A stretch of 52,575 bases of DNA from Nocardioides iriomotensis (GTDB taxonomy: Bacteria; Actinomycetota; Actinomycetes; Propionibacteriales; Nocardioidaceae). Under the pieces are notes generated by a model. That model saw only the letters and a program-made list of their open reading frames with translations, did not search any database and was not told where the DNA came from. This document shows positions 7,908 to 16,502 of the stretch, one piece after another; within the stretch, counting starts at the first letter, position 1, and every line of letters starts with the position of its first letter. The translations under genes were made by a program, and so were the position numbers. The stretch lies in NCBI RefSeq assembly GCF_004168035.1, contig NZ_SDPU01000029.1, positions 1-52,575 of the forward strand. Direction: 5' to 3'.

Positions 7908-8894
7908 TCAGTAGGCGAGGGAGCGGTCGACGGCGTCGAGCACCCGGTCGAGGTCGGGAAGCCACTCCTCCTCGATGCGGCTCGGCGGGTACGGCGTGTC
8001 GAACCCGCCGACGCGCAGCACCGGCGCCTCGAGGTTGTAGAAGCACTCCTCGGTGATCCGGGCCGCGATCTCCGAGCCCATGCCGAGGTTGACGTGCGCC
8101 TCGTGGGTGACCACCGCGCGGCCGGTCTTGCGGACCGACGCCAGGACCGGGCCCATGTCGAGCGGCGAGAGCGTGCGGAGGTCGATGACCTCGATGCTCT
8201 GGCCGTCCTGGGCGGCGGCCTCGGCGGACGCCAGGCAGGTCTTCACCATCGGGCCGTAGGCCAGCAGCGTCAGGTCGGTGCCCTCGCGCACGACGCGGGA
8301 GCTGAACAGCGGGTCGGCGTCGGCGAGCGTCCTCGTCTCGTCGAGCTCGGCCTTGTCGGCGTGGTACTGCCGCTTGGGCTCGAGGAAGACGACCGGGTCG
8401 TCGCACTTGATGGCCTGCTGGATCATCCAGTAGCCGTCGACCGGGTTGGAGCAGGCGACCACCTTGAGGCCCGGGGTGTGCGCGAACTGCGCCTCGGGGC
8501 TCTCGGAGTGGTGCTCGACCGCGCCGATGCCGCCACCGAACGGGATCCGGATGACGATGGGCATCTTGACCTTGCCCTGGCTGCGGAAGTGGATCTTCGC
8601 GACCTGGCTGACGATCTGGTCGTAGGCGGGGTAGACGAACCCGTCGAACTGGATCTCGCACACCGGCCGGTAGCCGCGCATGGCCAGGCCGACGGCGGTG
8701 CCGAGGATGCCGGACTCGGCGAGCGGCGAGTCGATGACCCGGTCCTCGCCGAAGTCCTTCTGCAGGCCGTCGGTGATCCGGAAGACGCCGCCGAGCTTGC
8801 CGACGTCCTCGCCCATGACGAGGACCTTCGGGTCGTCCTCCATGGCCTTGCGCAGGCCGGCGTTGAGGCCCTTGGCCAGGGTGATCTTGCTCAT
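7908..8894 (-). CDS. bkdB: 2-oxoacid dehydrogenase E1 component, beta subunit
   Basis: Product of 328 residues. With BkdA it forms the thiamine-diphosphate E1 that decarboxylates branched-chain 2-oxoacids and loads the lipoyl group of BkdC. Transketolase pyrimidine-binding part at about 1-180 (VLVMGEDVGKLGGVFRITDG; GIGAVEHHSESPEAQFAHTPGL) and the C-terminal transketolase domain (TLLAYGPMVKTCL; IEVIDLRTLSPLD; VVTHEAHVNLGMGSEIAA). The length is normal for the family. The ATG overlaps the stop of bkdA as ATGA, so E1 subunits should be made in equal amounts. Confidence 0.92.
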   Translation of the reverse strand: MSKITLAKGLNAGLRKAMEDDPKVLVMGEDVGKLGGVFRITDGLQKDFGEDRVIDSPLAESGILGTAVGLAMRGYRPVCEIQFDGFVYPAYDQIVSQVAKIHFRSQGKVKMPIVIRIPFGGGIGAVEHHSESPEAQFAHTPGLKVVACSNPVDGYWMIQQAIKCDDPVVFLEPKRQYHADKAELDETRTLADADPLFSSRVVREGTDLTLLAYGPMVKTCLASAEAAAQDGQSIEVIDLRTLSPLDMGPVLASVRKTGRAVVTHEAHVNLGMGSEIAARITEECFYNLEAPVLRVGGFDTPYPPSRIEEEWLPDLDRVLDAVDRSLAY

Positions 8895-10084
8895 CGGTGG
8901 CCTCCCGCCGTCTCGAAGGAGTCGAGGTACGCCGCGAAGCCCTCACGCTGCGCGTCGATCTCGGGGCTGCCCTCGGCGTACACGTAGTCGAAGATGTCGA
9001 GGATCCGCGGCTCGGGCAGCGCCTTGCAGCCCTCGCGGAGGTGCTCGCCGAGCTTCTCGGCCTCGACGTCGATCTCGTCGAAGAAGTCCTGGTCGGCCAG
9101 GCCGTTGCGGGTCAGGTAGACCTTCACGCGCTGGATCGGGTCCTTGAGCTTCCAGTGCTCGAGGTCCTCCGACAGCCGGTAGCGGGTCGGGTCGTCGGTC
9201 GTGGTGTGCGCACCCATGCGGTAGGTGTAGGCCTCCACGAACGTCGGGCCCTGGCCCTCCCGGGCGCGCTGCAGGGCGGCCTTGGAGACGGCGTACGTCG
9301 CGAGCACGTCGTTGCCGTCGACGCGGACGCCCGGGAAGCCGAAGCCGAGGGCGCGCTGGTAGAGCGGGATGCGGGTCTGCCGCTCGATCGGCTCGGAGAT
9401 CGCCCACTGGTTGTTCTGGCAGAAGAACACGACGGGCGCGTTGTAGGAGGCGGCGAAGATGAACGCCTCGTTGACGTCGCCCTGGCTGCTGGCGCCGTCG
9501 CCGAAGTAGGTGACGACCGCGGCGTCGCGGTCGGGGTCGCCGGTGCCGACGACGCCGTCGCGCTGGAGGCCCATGGCGTAGCCGGTGCCGTGCAGGGTCT
9601 GCGCCCCGATCACGATCGTGTAGAGGCCGAAGTTGCCCTCGTTGGGGTCCCAGCCGCCCTGGTCGACGCCGCGGAACAGGCCGAGCAGCCGCAGCGGGTC
9701 GATGCCCCGCGTGTAGGCGACGCCGTGCTCGCGGTAGGTCGGGAAGACGTAGTCCTGCGGGCGCAGCGCGCGGCCGGAGCCGATCTGCGCGGCCTCCTGG
9801 CCGAGGAGCTGGGCCCAGATGCCGAGCTCGCCGTGGCGCTGGAGCGCGGTGGCCTCGGTGTCGATGCGGCGGGTCAGCACCATGTCGCGGTAGAAGCCCT
9901 TGATCGCCTCGTCGTCGAGGTCGAACGAGAACTCCGGGTGCTCGACGCGCTCGCCCTCGGGCGTCAGCAGCTGGACGAGCTCGGGGCCGCCGTCGGCCTG
10001 GCGGGGGCCGAAGACCTCGCCGAGGTCTGGCCCGAACTCACCGGCCTCGAGGTCGGCATGCGCCTCGGGGTGTGAATGGCTCAC
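8891..10084 (-). CDS. bkdA: 2-oxoacid dehydrogenase E1 component, alpha subunit
   Basis: Product of 397 residues. I place the start at the GTG at 10084 because AAGGAG ends five bases before it; a GTG two codons earlier overlaps that ribosome site. The thiamine-diphosphate motif GDGASSQGDVNEAF to FFCQNNQWAIS is intact. The phosphorylation-loop region YRMGAHTTTDDPTRYR is of the kind found in BkdA and the single-chain actinobacterial homologues. The gene order E1alpha-E1beta-E2 with no E3 matches the Mycobacterium tuberculosis bkdABC operon (Rv2497c-Rv2495c), which acts in branched-chain amino acid breakdown and supplies starters for branched fatty acids. The E3 must come from another locus. Confidence 0.9.
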   Translation of the reverse strand: MSHSHPEAHADLEAGEFGPDLGEVFGPRQADGGPELVQLLTPEGERVEHPEFSFDLDDEAIKGFYRDMVLTRRIDTEATALQRHGELGIWAQLLGQEAAQIGSGRALRPQDYVFPTYREHGVAYTRGIDPLRLLGLFRGVDQGGWDPNEGNFGLYTIVIGAQTLHGTGYAMGLQRDGVVGTGDPDRDAAVVTYFGDGASSQGDVNEAFIFAASYNAPVVFFCQNNQWAISEPIERQTRIPLYQRALGFGFPGVRVDGNDVLATYAVSKAALQRAREGQGPTFVEAYTYRMGAHTTTDDPTRYRLSEDLEHWKLKDPIQRVKVYLTRNGLADQDFFDEIDVEAEKLGEHLREGCKALPEPRILDIFDYVYAEGSPEIDAQREGFAAYLDSFETAGGHR

Positions 10085-10220
10085 CTGCACTCCTTCGTGT
10101 CGTCGGCGTCACGGGGTCTCCGCTGCCGGCTCTGTGGAGCTGACGGCCCGCTGCCAGGGGTCCGCGACACCGGCGCGGGGGTGGTGCGCGGTGTGCGGCC
10201 GAGCGGCTGGACGTCGCTGT

Positions 10221-10239
10221 GACCGGTGCCACACCGGTC
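10221..10239. promoter_or_regulatory. palindromic operator candidate between bkdA and the EamA permease gene
   Basis: GACCGGTG-CCA-CACCGGTC is a perfect eight-base inverted repeat with a three-base spacer. It lies in the 280-base divergent gap, about 140 bases before each start. No gene for its regulator is adjacent. A nearby GGTACCG (10255-10261) repeats part of the half site. Confidence 0.5.
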
Positions 10240-10364
10240 GGTCGTCTGCCTAAGGTACCGGTCCCCTCCGGGTGGCAGGAAATCGAGGTCCGCGCGGCCG
10301 GAACTCGCGCGACACCTGTCGGCGCCCGGCCCTACCCTGTCAGGGGCAAGGGAGGGAGTTGCTA

Positions 10365-11357
10365 GTGACAGCGCAGGCATCCGAGACACGTCCGGCCGAC
10401 AGCCGGGTCGGTCCCGCGGTCGGGCTCGTCTTCGGCGCGCTCGCGATCGTGTACGTCGTGTGGGGCTCGACCTACCTCGGCATCCGGATCGTCGTCGAGG
10501 AGGCCCCGCCGCTCACGTCCATGGGGCTGCGCTACACGACGGCCGCTGTGCTGCTCGGGGCACTGCTCTCCCTCAAGGGCGGCCTCCGCCGGCTGCGGGT
10601 GACCCGCCGCCAGCTGCTCGGCTGCGCCTTCCTGGGCCTGATGCTGCCGGTGCTCGGCAACGGCATGGTGGCGGTCGGCGAGAGCCTGGGCGCGCCCTCC
10701 GGCGTGACCGCGCTGCTGATCGCGATCGCGCCGCTGATCATCGTGGTGTTCCGGGTCGTCGAGGGCGACCGGCCTCGCGGGCTGACGCTCCTGGGCGTGC
10801 TGACCGGCTTCGGCGGCCTCGCGCTGCTCGTGCTGATCGGCAGCAACGGCGCGCAGGCGTTCCCGCTGGGTGCGGGGCTGCTGGTGCTGTTCGCCTCCTC
10901 GTGCTGGGCGTTCGGCTCCTACGTGCAGCCGCGTCTGCCGCTCCCCAAGGACGTCTTCGTCGTCACGGTCTACGAGATGCTCGCCGGCGGCCTGATCCTG
11001 ATGACGATCGGCCAGCTCAGCGGCGAGCGGTTCACCGGCGACTACTCCACGCGCACCTGGCTCGCCCTCGGCTACCTCGTCGTGTTCGGCTCGGTGGTCG
11101 CGTTCACGTCGTACGTCTGGCTGCTCGCCAACGCCCCGATCTCGCTCGTCGCCACCTACGCCTACGTCAACCCGGTCGTCGCGGTGTTCCTGGGCTGGCT
11201 GATCCTCTCCGAGGCGGTCACCCCGGCCGTGGTGCTCGGCGGCGGCATCGTGGTCGCGTCCGTGGCGCTCGTGATCACCGCCGAGCGACCACGCCGCACC
11301 CGGCAGGCCGCGACCGCGTCGTCGGGCGAGCCGGTGCCGGATCCGGACCCCGCGTAG
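10365..11357 (+). CDS. EamA/DMT superfamily permease
   Basis: Product of 330 residues with ten hydrophobic segments in two five-helix EamA halves (GSTYLGIRIVVEE in the first; AYVNPVVAVFLGWLILSE in the second, which is the conserved end of EamA repeats). I start at the GTG at 10365, nine bases after GGGAGG (10350-10355); the frame also runs upstream but without a ribosome site. A TACCCT at 10333-10338 could be its -10 box. Members export amino acids or other small metabolites; substrate unknown. It is divergent from bkdABC. A 12-base palindrome, CCGGGATCCCGG (11358-11369), follows the stop codon directly. Confidence 0.85.
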   Translation: MTAQASETRPADSRVGPAVGLVFGALAIVYVVWGSTYLGIRIVVEEAPPLTSMGLRYTTAAVLLGALLSLKGGLRRLRVTRRQLLGCAFLGLMLPVLGNGMVAVGESLGAPSGVTALLIAIAPLIIVVFRVVEGDRPRGLTLLGVLTGFGGLALLVLIGSNGAQAFPLGAGLLVLFASSCWAFGSYVQPRLPLPKDVFVVTVYEMLAGGLILMTIGQLSGERFTGDYSTRTWLALGYLVVFGSVVAFTSYVWLLANAPISLVATYAYVNPVVAVFLGWLILSEAVTPAVVLGGGIVVASVALVITAERPRRTRQAATASSGEPVPDPDPA

Positions 11358-11412
11358 CCGGGATCCCGGACGCCGCGGTTGGCTCGCCCGACCGGCGGGT
11401 AACTTTCAGGCC

Positions 11413-11889
11413 ATGAGCGACAAGCAGGTCTCGGCCACCACGACGATCGACGCACCGCCGGACGTGGTGTTCGCGATCGTCGCCAACCCGCACGAGCACC
11501 CGCGCATCGACGGCTCGGGCTCGGTGCGGAGCCTCATCGAGGGGCCGGACCACGTCACCAAGGGCGACACGTTCGCGGTGAACATGAAGCTGTTCGGGGC
11601 GCCGTACAAGATCACGAACACGGTGGTGGAGTACGAACCCGACCGCCGGATCGCGTGGCGGCACTTCGGCGGCCACCGCTGGCGCTACGAGCTCGAGCCG
11701 TCCGGGACCGGGACGCGCGTCACCGAGACGTTCGACTACTCCCGCTACAACGCGCTGTGGACGGGCGTCATCACCGTGCTCGGCTTCCCGGGCCGCAACC
11801 GCAAGGGAATCGAGGGCACGCTCGTGCGGCTCAAGGACGCGGCGGAGTGCGACGCGCGAGCCTCGCGGGCGGGACCTGCTCTCCCCTAG
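11413..11889 (+). CDS. SRPBCC (START-like) family protein
   Basis: Product of 158 residues. It shows the helix-grip pattern of polyketide-cyclase/dehydrase-like SRPBCC proteins: TTTIDAPPDVVFAIVANPHEHP at the start, then alternating strands (VVEYEPDRRIAWRHFGGHRWRYELEPSGTGTRVTETFDY). Such proteins bind hydrophobic ligands in a cavity. No catalytic residues or ligand can be assigned. It lies between the EamA permease and amylosucrase, only nine bases from the latter, and may be transcribed with it. Confidence 0.75.
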   Translation: MSDKQVSATTTIDAPPDVVFAIVANPHEHPRIDGSGSVRSLIEGPDHVTKGDTFAVNMKLFGAPYKITNTVVEYEPDRRIAWRHFGGHRWRYELEPSGTGTRVTETFDYSRYNALWTGVITVLGFPGRNRKGIEGTLVRLKDAAECDARASRAGPALP

Positions 11890-11898
11890 GTTGAGCGG

Positions 11899-13746
11899 AT
11901 GACCGACGCGACGCTCGAGTCACGGTTCGCGGCGCTCTGGCCGGACGTGGTCCGGCCCCTCCGGGCGCTGTACGGCGAGCGGCCCGACTTCGACGCCCTG
12001 CTGGACCGGCTCCGGGTCGAGGTCACCGACGCCTACACGGCCCGCGACGCCGACCTGCGGGCGCTGGACGACCGGCGACTGGTGACGCCGGACTGGTTCC
12101 AGCGCACCGACGTGCTCGGCTACGTCTGCTACACCGACCGGTTCGCCGGCAAGCTCGCCGACGTGCCGTCCCGGATCGGCTACCTGCGCGAGCTCGGGAT
12201 CAGTTACCTGCACCTGATGCCGCTGCTCAAGCCGCGGCCGGGCCCCAACGACGGCGGCTACGCCGTGATGGACTACCGCGCCGTCGACGAGCGGCTCGGC
12301 ACCGTCGACGACCTCCGCGACGTGGCGACCGCGCTCCGCCGTGAGGGCGTGAGCCTCGTGCTCGACCTGGTCTGCAACCACACCGCCCGCGAGCACGAGT
12401 GGGCGGAGAAGGCGCGAGCCGGCGACCCGGCGTACCTCGCCTACTTCCGGACCTACCCCGACCGCACCGATCCCGACCGGTGGGAGGCGACCCTGCCGGA
12501 GGTCTTCCCGGACTTCGCCCCCGGCAACTTCACCTGGGTGCCGGAGATGGAGCGGTGGGTCTGGACGACCTTCAACGACTACCAGTGGGACCTCGACTAC
12601 ACGAACCCCGACGTGTTCGTGGAGATGTTCGGCGTCATCTGCCACCTCGCGAACCTCGGCGTCGAGGTGTTGCGGCTCGACGCGGTCGCGTTCATGTGGA
12701 AGCGGCTGGGCACCAACTGCCAGAACCAGCCCGAGGTGCACCTGCTGCTCCAGGCCTGGCGGGCGCTGTCCCGGATCGTGGCGCCGGGCGTGATCCTGCT
12801 GGCCGAGGCGATCGTCGCGCCGGACGACCTGGTCGGGTACCTCGGGCAGGGCGAGGGCGCCGGCAAGGAGTGCGAGCTGGCGTACCACAACGTGCTGATG
12901 GTGAGCCTCTGGAGCGCGCTGGCCGAGCAGAACGCCGCGCTCCTCACCCACACCCTGCAGGCGATGCCGCCGATCCCACCGACAGCGGCCTGGCTGACCT
13001 ACGCGCGGCTGCACGACGACATCGGCTGGGCGGTCACCGACGAGAACGCCCGCGCGGTCGGCCTCGGCGGCTTCGACCACCGGTCGTTCCTGTCGGACTT
13101 CTACTCCGGCACCTACCCCGGCTCGTTCGCCCGCGGCGCGGTGTTCCAGGCCAACCCGCAGACCGGCGACCGGCGGATCAGCGGGTCGCTCGCGTCGCTG
13201 GCCGGCCTGGAGGAGGCGCTCGAGCGCGACGACGACACGGGTGCGGCGCTCGCCGTACGCCGGATCCTGCTGCTCCACCACCTGATCCTGACCTTCGGCG
13301 GCATCCCGCTCGTCTACATGGGCGACGAGATCGGGCAGCGAAACGACCCGTCGTACGCCGCGCAGCCGGACCTCGCCGACGACAACCGCTGGCTGCACCG
13401 GCCGATGATGGACTGGGCGGCGGCCGAGCGGCGGCACGACCCGGCGACCATCGAGGCGCGGATCTACCAGGACCTGCAGCGGATCGTCGCGCTGCGCCGG
13501 GACACCCCGGAGCTCCACGCGCAGGCGTCGGCGGAGGCGATCTGGAGCGGCGACCCGCGGGTGTTCACGCTGCTGCGGTCCAGCGCGCGCGGCGACCTGC
13601 TGGTGCTCGCGAACGTGTCGCCGCACCCGGTCGGCACGACGCTGCCGACCCACTGGGGCGCCGTGCACGACCTGGTCACCGGCGAGGACGCCGAGGGCCA
13701 GGTCGTGCTGTCGGAGTACCAGGTGCGCTGGCTCCGGCGGCGCTGA
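11899..13746 (+). CDS. amylosucrase (GH13)
   Basis: Product of 615 residues, cytosolic, no signal peptide. Amylosucrase uses sucrose to extend an alpha-1,4-glucan and releases fructose. The GH13 catalytic set is present: nucleophile Asp261 in LRLDAVAF, acid/base Glu303 in LLAEAIVAP, and HD at 372-373 in RLHDDIGW. The nucleophile to acid/base spacing of 42 equals that of the Neisseria polysaccharea enzyme (Asp286/Glu328). The amylosucrase-type helical N-terminal domain (FAALWPDVVRPLRALYG) and the TDRFAGKLADVPSRIGYL segment separate it from trehalose synthase and sucrose hydrolase relatives, although the last cannot be fully excluded. The stop codon touches the first three-palindrome repeat. 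Confidence 0.85.
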   Translation: MTDATLESRFAALWPDVVRPLRALYGERPDFDALLDRLRVEVTDAYTARDADLRALDDRRLVTPDWFQRTDVLGYVCYTDRFAGKLADVPSRIGYLRELGISYLHLMPLLKPRPGPNDGGYAVMDYRAVDERLGTVDDLRDVATALRREGVSLVLDLVCNHTAREHEWAEKARAGDPAYLAYFRTYPDRTDPDRWEATLPEVFPDFAPGNFTWVPEMERWVWTTFNDYQWDLDYTNPDVFVEMFGVICHLANLGVEVLRLDAVAFMWKRLGTNCQNQPEVHLLLQAWRALSRIVAPGVILLAEAIVAPDDLVGYLGQGEGAGKECELAYHNVLMVSLWSALAEQNAALLTHTLQAMPPIPPTAAWLTYARLHDDIGWAVTDENARAVGLGGFDHRSFLSDFYSGTYPGSFARGAVFQANPQTGDRRISGSLASLAGLEEALERDDDTGAALAVRRILLLHHLILTFGGIPLVYMGDEIGQRNDPSYAAQPDLADDNRWLHRPMMDWAAAERRHDPATIEARIYQDLQRIVALRRDTPELHAQASAEAIWSGDPRVFTLLRSSARGDLLVLANVSPHPVGTTLPTHWGAVHDLVTGEDAEGQVVLSEYQVRWLRRR

Positions 13747-13808
13747 CTACCGATATCGGTAGCCGGGGAGTGACCCAGGGGTCACGGTTGGACTACCGAT
13801 GTCGGTAG
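13747..13808. repeat. three-palindrome module, copy 1 (16-7-16-7-16 bp)
   Basis: Layout: CTACCGATATCGGTAG at 13747-13762, seven bases, GTGACCCAGGGGTCAC at 13770-13785, seven bases, CTACCGATGTCGGTAG at 13793-13808. The outer blocks are palindromes of the same sequence; the middle one is GTGACCC/GGGTCAC with a two-base centre. It starts on the base after the amylosucrase stop and ends five bases before the stop of the convergent TolB-like gene, so it probably works as a shared terminator. A second copy with the same architecture is at 27510-27571. Confidence 0.85.
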
Positions 13809-13813
13809 CGCGG

Positions 13814-15085
13814 TCAGCGGGTGTAGGCGAAGACGTCCCGCAGGTTGTTGGTGTCGTCGGGGACGACGGTGCCGCGGATCGCGTCGAAGACGACGACGGC
13901 GCCGTTGCCCGAGATCACCGAACCACCGGTCGCGATGCGGTTGTTGAGCGGCTTGGTCGTGCCGGCGTTGCGGTCGCGCAGGTACAACGAGTCCGTCACC
14001 TTGCCGCCCGCGCGCAGGTCCTCGCCGGCGTGGAACGTGACGTAGCGGCCGTCGGCGGAGATCGACGGCGTGACCACCGGGCCCTTGGCCTGGCGCTCGG
14101 CGCTGTCCACCGAGACGAGCTCGGTCTTGTCCTTGCGGCGGTCGTGGACGAAGACGTCGACCTTCTTGTCGGTGTCGCCCTTCGCGAGGTTCTTCGCCGC
14201 GGAGGTGAAGACGACGTACCGGCCGAAGCCGGCGATCTGCGACTCGAAGCTGCGCTTGGCGGCCTCCTCGCCCTTGCTGCTGACGGAGACGCGCTCGGTC
14301 TTCTTCTTGGTCAGGTCGCGGACGAAGACGTCGTGGGCCTTGTTCTTGTCGCCCTTGACGTAGTCCTTGCTCTTCGCCGTGAACGACACGAACTGCCCGT
14401 TGTCGGAGATGCTCGGGTCCTTGCCGCCACCCTCGCCGCCCTTGCGGGTGATCGTCACCAGCTGGGTGGTGCCGGCGGTGCGGTCGCGGACGTAGACGTC
14501 CTGGTTGCTCGAGGAGCTGTCCTCGTCGGCCAGAGCCGCGAACGACGTGAACGCCACGAAGCGGCCGTCCTTCGACACCGAGGCGTCGAGGCTGCGCTGC
14601 TGGGCGGCGGACTCGTCGGAGGCCACCGACACGATCTCGGTCGTGCCGGCGACGCGGTCGCGGATGAACACGTCGCTCATCCCGTTGAAGTCGTTGGCGA
14701 CCAGGTCGTTGGCCGAGGACGTGAAGACGACGTACCGGCCGTCCGCGGAGACGTCGTTGACCAGCCCGCCGCTGGCCTTGCCGCCCGTGCCGACCGTGAC
14801 CAGCTCGGTGGTGCCGAGCACGCGGTCGCGCACGTAGCCGTCGGCCACGAGGTTCTCGTCCTGCGGGGACAGGGTGGTGGCGTTCGACGTGAACCCGACG
14901 TAGCGGCCGTCGGCGGACGGGATGCCCCCGCCGCTGACGTTGTCGGCCTGCGCCCCGGCCGCGCCGACCGACACGCGGTCGACGGTGGCCGCCGCGGTGG
15001 CGGTCCCGGTGGTGGCGGCGGTCACCGCGACGACGCCGAGGGTCAGGCCGACGGCGACGAGCGGCCTCATCGTGTGCTTGTTCAT
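13814..15085 (-). CDS. secreted TolB/WD40-like beta-propeller protein
   Basis: Product of 423 residues. The ATG at 15085 follows GGAGG and gives a clear signal peptide (MNKHTMRPLVAVGLTLGVVA, cleavage near residue 32). The mature part is about eight repeats of some 48 residues with the pattern SxDGRYVxFTS ... DVFVRDRxxGTTELVSV, as in TolB-like PD40 propellers. It has no anchor and should be exported. Its function is unknown; such proteins are frequent in secreted sets of actinobacteria and usually act as binding scaffolds. Monocistronic, convergent with amylosucrase. Confidence 0.8.
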   Translation of the reverse strand: MNKHTMRPLVAVGLTLGVVAVTAATTGTATAAATVDRVSVGAAGAQADNVSGGGIPSADGRYVGFTSNATTLSPQDENLVADGYVRDRVLGTTELVTVGTGGKASGGLVNDVSADGRYVVFTSSANDLVANDFNGMSDVFIRDRVAGTTEIVSVASDESAAQQRSLDASVSKDGRFVAFTSFAALADEDSSSSNQDVYVRDRTAGTTQLVTITRKGGEGGGKDPSISDNGQFVSFTAKSKDYVKGDKNKAHDVFVRDLTKKKTERVSVSSKGEEAAKRSFESQIAGFGRYVVFTSAAKNLAKGDTDKKVDVFVHDRRKDKTELVSVDSAERQAKGPVVTPSISADGRYVTFHAGEDLRAGGKVTDSLYLRDRNAGTTKPLNNRIATGGSVISGNGAVVVFDAIRGTVVPDDTNNLRDVFAYTR

Positions 15086-15230
15086 GTGGTGGTTTCCTCC
15101 CGTAGAGGCCCGCATCGAATCACGGGCCGGGCCGAAAACGGCGCGAATCGCCAAGGTAACGCAGAGGCGACTTCTCGGCTCAGGCGAGGGACTCCACGCG
15201 TGCCTCGTGCAGCGCGCGGCGACGTGACGA

Positions 15231-15803
15231 TCAGGCCTGGACCGGTGTCGGCCGTTCGTCGTACGCCGGGTGGTGGCTCGCCACGTTGCGGGCCTCGGTG
15301 AGGTGGCCGCCCAGGTAGGCGCCGACGGCCGAGACGGCCGCTCCGGCCAGGGCGAGCCGGGCCCCGGTGCGGTGCCGGTCGCGCTTTCGGGCGAACCACG
15401 ACGCCGTGTACACGCCGATGGCGACGGCGTTGGTGACCGCGTGCACGAGGCCGACGCGCTTGTCGCGCGGCCCCACCCTCGACCACTCGGCCCATCCGGT
15501 CCAGGCCGTCGGCCCGACGACCAGCAGACCGGTGCCGATGAGCCGGCGAGCCGATTCCGACGAGTCGGCGCCACCCACCAGGTCGAGCACGGTGGCGGAG
15601 GTCCACGTGCCGAGCACGACGTCGGTGAGCACCGGGTGGACGGCGTGACCGAGCCACTCGCCACGCAGCACCGCGCCCCGGGCACCGTTGCCGAACACGG
15701 CCTGGATCAGCGGCTCCACGGCCCGGACCGGACCGTCGAGCGACGTCGCGTCCTCCAGCCCGAGCGTCCAGCGGACGACTCGAGGCGGTTCCACCGTGTC
15801 CAT
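15231..15803 (-). CDS. DUF2231-like membrane protein
   Basis: Product of 190 residues. The start is the ATG at 15803 (MDTVEPPRVV) behind GGAGGA; the open frame upstream lacks a ribosome site. Hydrophobic segments sit at about 50-65, 70-88, 98-112, 125-145 and 155-172. The segment LRGEWLGHAVHPVLTDVVLGTW, with His and Pro in the first helix, is typical of DUF2231 proteins, which are predicted haem-or redox-linked membrane proteins of unknown role. A second His is in GLVHAVTNAVAI. The family is often found beside Rieske or cytochrome genes; none is seen here. Confidence 0.65.
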   Translation of the reverse strand: MDTVEPPRVVRWTLGLEDATSLDGPVRAVEPLIQAVFGNGARGAVLRGEWLGHAVHPVLTDVVLGTWTSATVLDLVGGADSSESARRLIGTGLLVVGPTAWTGWAEWSRVGPRDKRVGLVHAVTNAVAIGVYTASWFARKRDRHRTGARLALAGAAVSAVGAYLGGHLTEARNVASHHPAYDERPTPVQA

Positions 15804-15920
15804 CGCGTCTCCTCCGAGGGTGCGCGACCAGGACGTTCCCCGCTCGCCCTCGGACCCAGCGTTTCCCCGACGGACGCGCAAGTCAATGGCGTGGTGCCCG
15901 CACGCGTGCTGCCACCGCCG

Positions 15921-16457
15921 TCAGGGCGACCCCACGCTCGGCATCGGCCGGACCTGGACGTCGTCCCGGTCCTCGGTCACGAGCACGGCATCGCCCTTGC
16001 CCAGGGGCCCGACGACGTCCCCGGTCAGCCCGAGCACGGCGGCCTCGTTGGTCGGGCTGTGTCCGACGACGAGGGCCCGACCGCCGTCGGGCAGCGCATC
16101 GAGGACGGCCCGCAGCGCCCGGCCGAGGAGGAGGGACTCCTTCTCGACGAGGTCCGCGTCGACTGCGCGCATCCGCTCCACCGTCGCGCCCTTGCCGGCA
16201 CCCTTCGCCGCGGCACGCCAACGATCCTCGACCGAGGAGCGCAGCCCGGCCGTGACGGTGACCGGTACGTCCTCCTGACGTGCGGCGCGCCGCAGGATCT
16301 CGACCATCTGGGTGGCCCGGTGAGCGCCGGTCGAGCCGAACAGCGCGTACGGCGGGCTCAGTCGCTCGCGTCCGATCGCCTCGGCCGCCGCAACCCCCTC
16401 CGGCGTGAGCGCGTCGCCGTCGTTGTCGGTGTGCCGGAACAGCTCCACGTAGCGCAT
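15921..16457 (-). CDS. histidine phosphatase family protein
   Basis: Product of 178 residues. Phosphoglycerate-mutase-like histidine phosphatases use a phospho-His intermediate. The N-terminal catalytic motif reads FRHTDND rather than the usual RHG, with His9 as the nucleophile, and the second conserved His is in VVGHSPTNEAAV. The short length suggests a SixA-like or small-molecule phosphatase. It lies between a DUF2231 gene and the ABC exporter on the same strand but 45 or more bases from either. Substrate unknown. Confidence 0.8.
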   Translation of the reverse strand: MRYVELFRHTDNDGDALTPEGVAAAEAIGRERLSPPYALFGSTGAHRATQMVEILRRAARQEDVPVTVTAGLRSSVEDRWRAAAKGAGKGATVERMRAVDADLVEKESLLLGRALRAVLDALPDGGRALVVGHSPTNEAAVLGLTGDVVGPLGKGDAVLVTEDRDDVQVRPMPSVGSP

Positions 16458-16502
16458 ACCACCGGCTTACTCCGTCCGGCTTCCGGCGCCAAGGGCGGCA
16501 CC

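Noticed and set aside
6397-8946. A single long E1-E2 fusion protein
   Set aside because: The upstream part is out of frame with bkdB and has no sense; the lipoyl domain starts at the GTG at 7887 with its own ribosome site.
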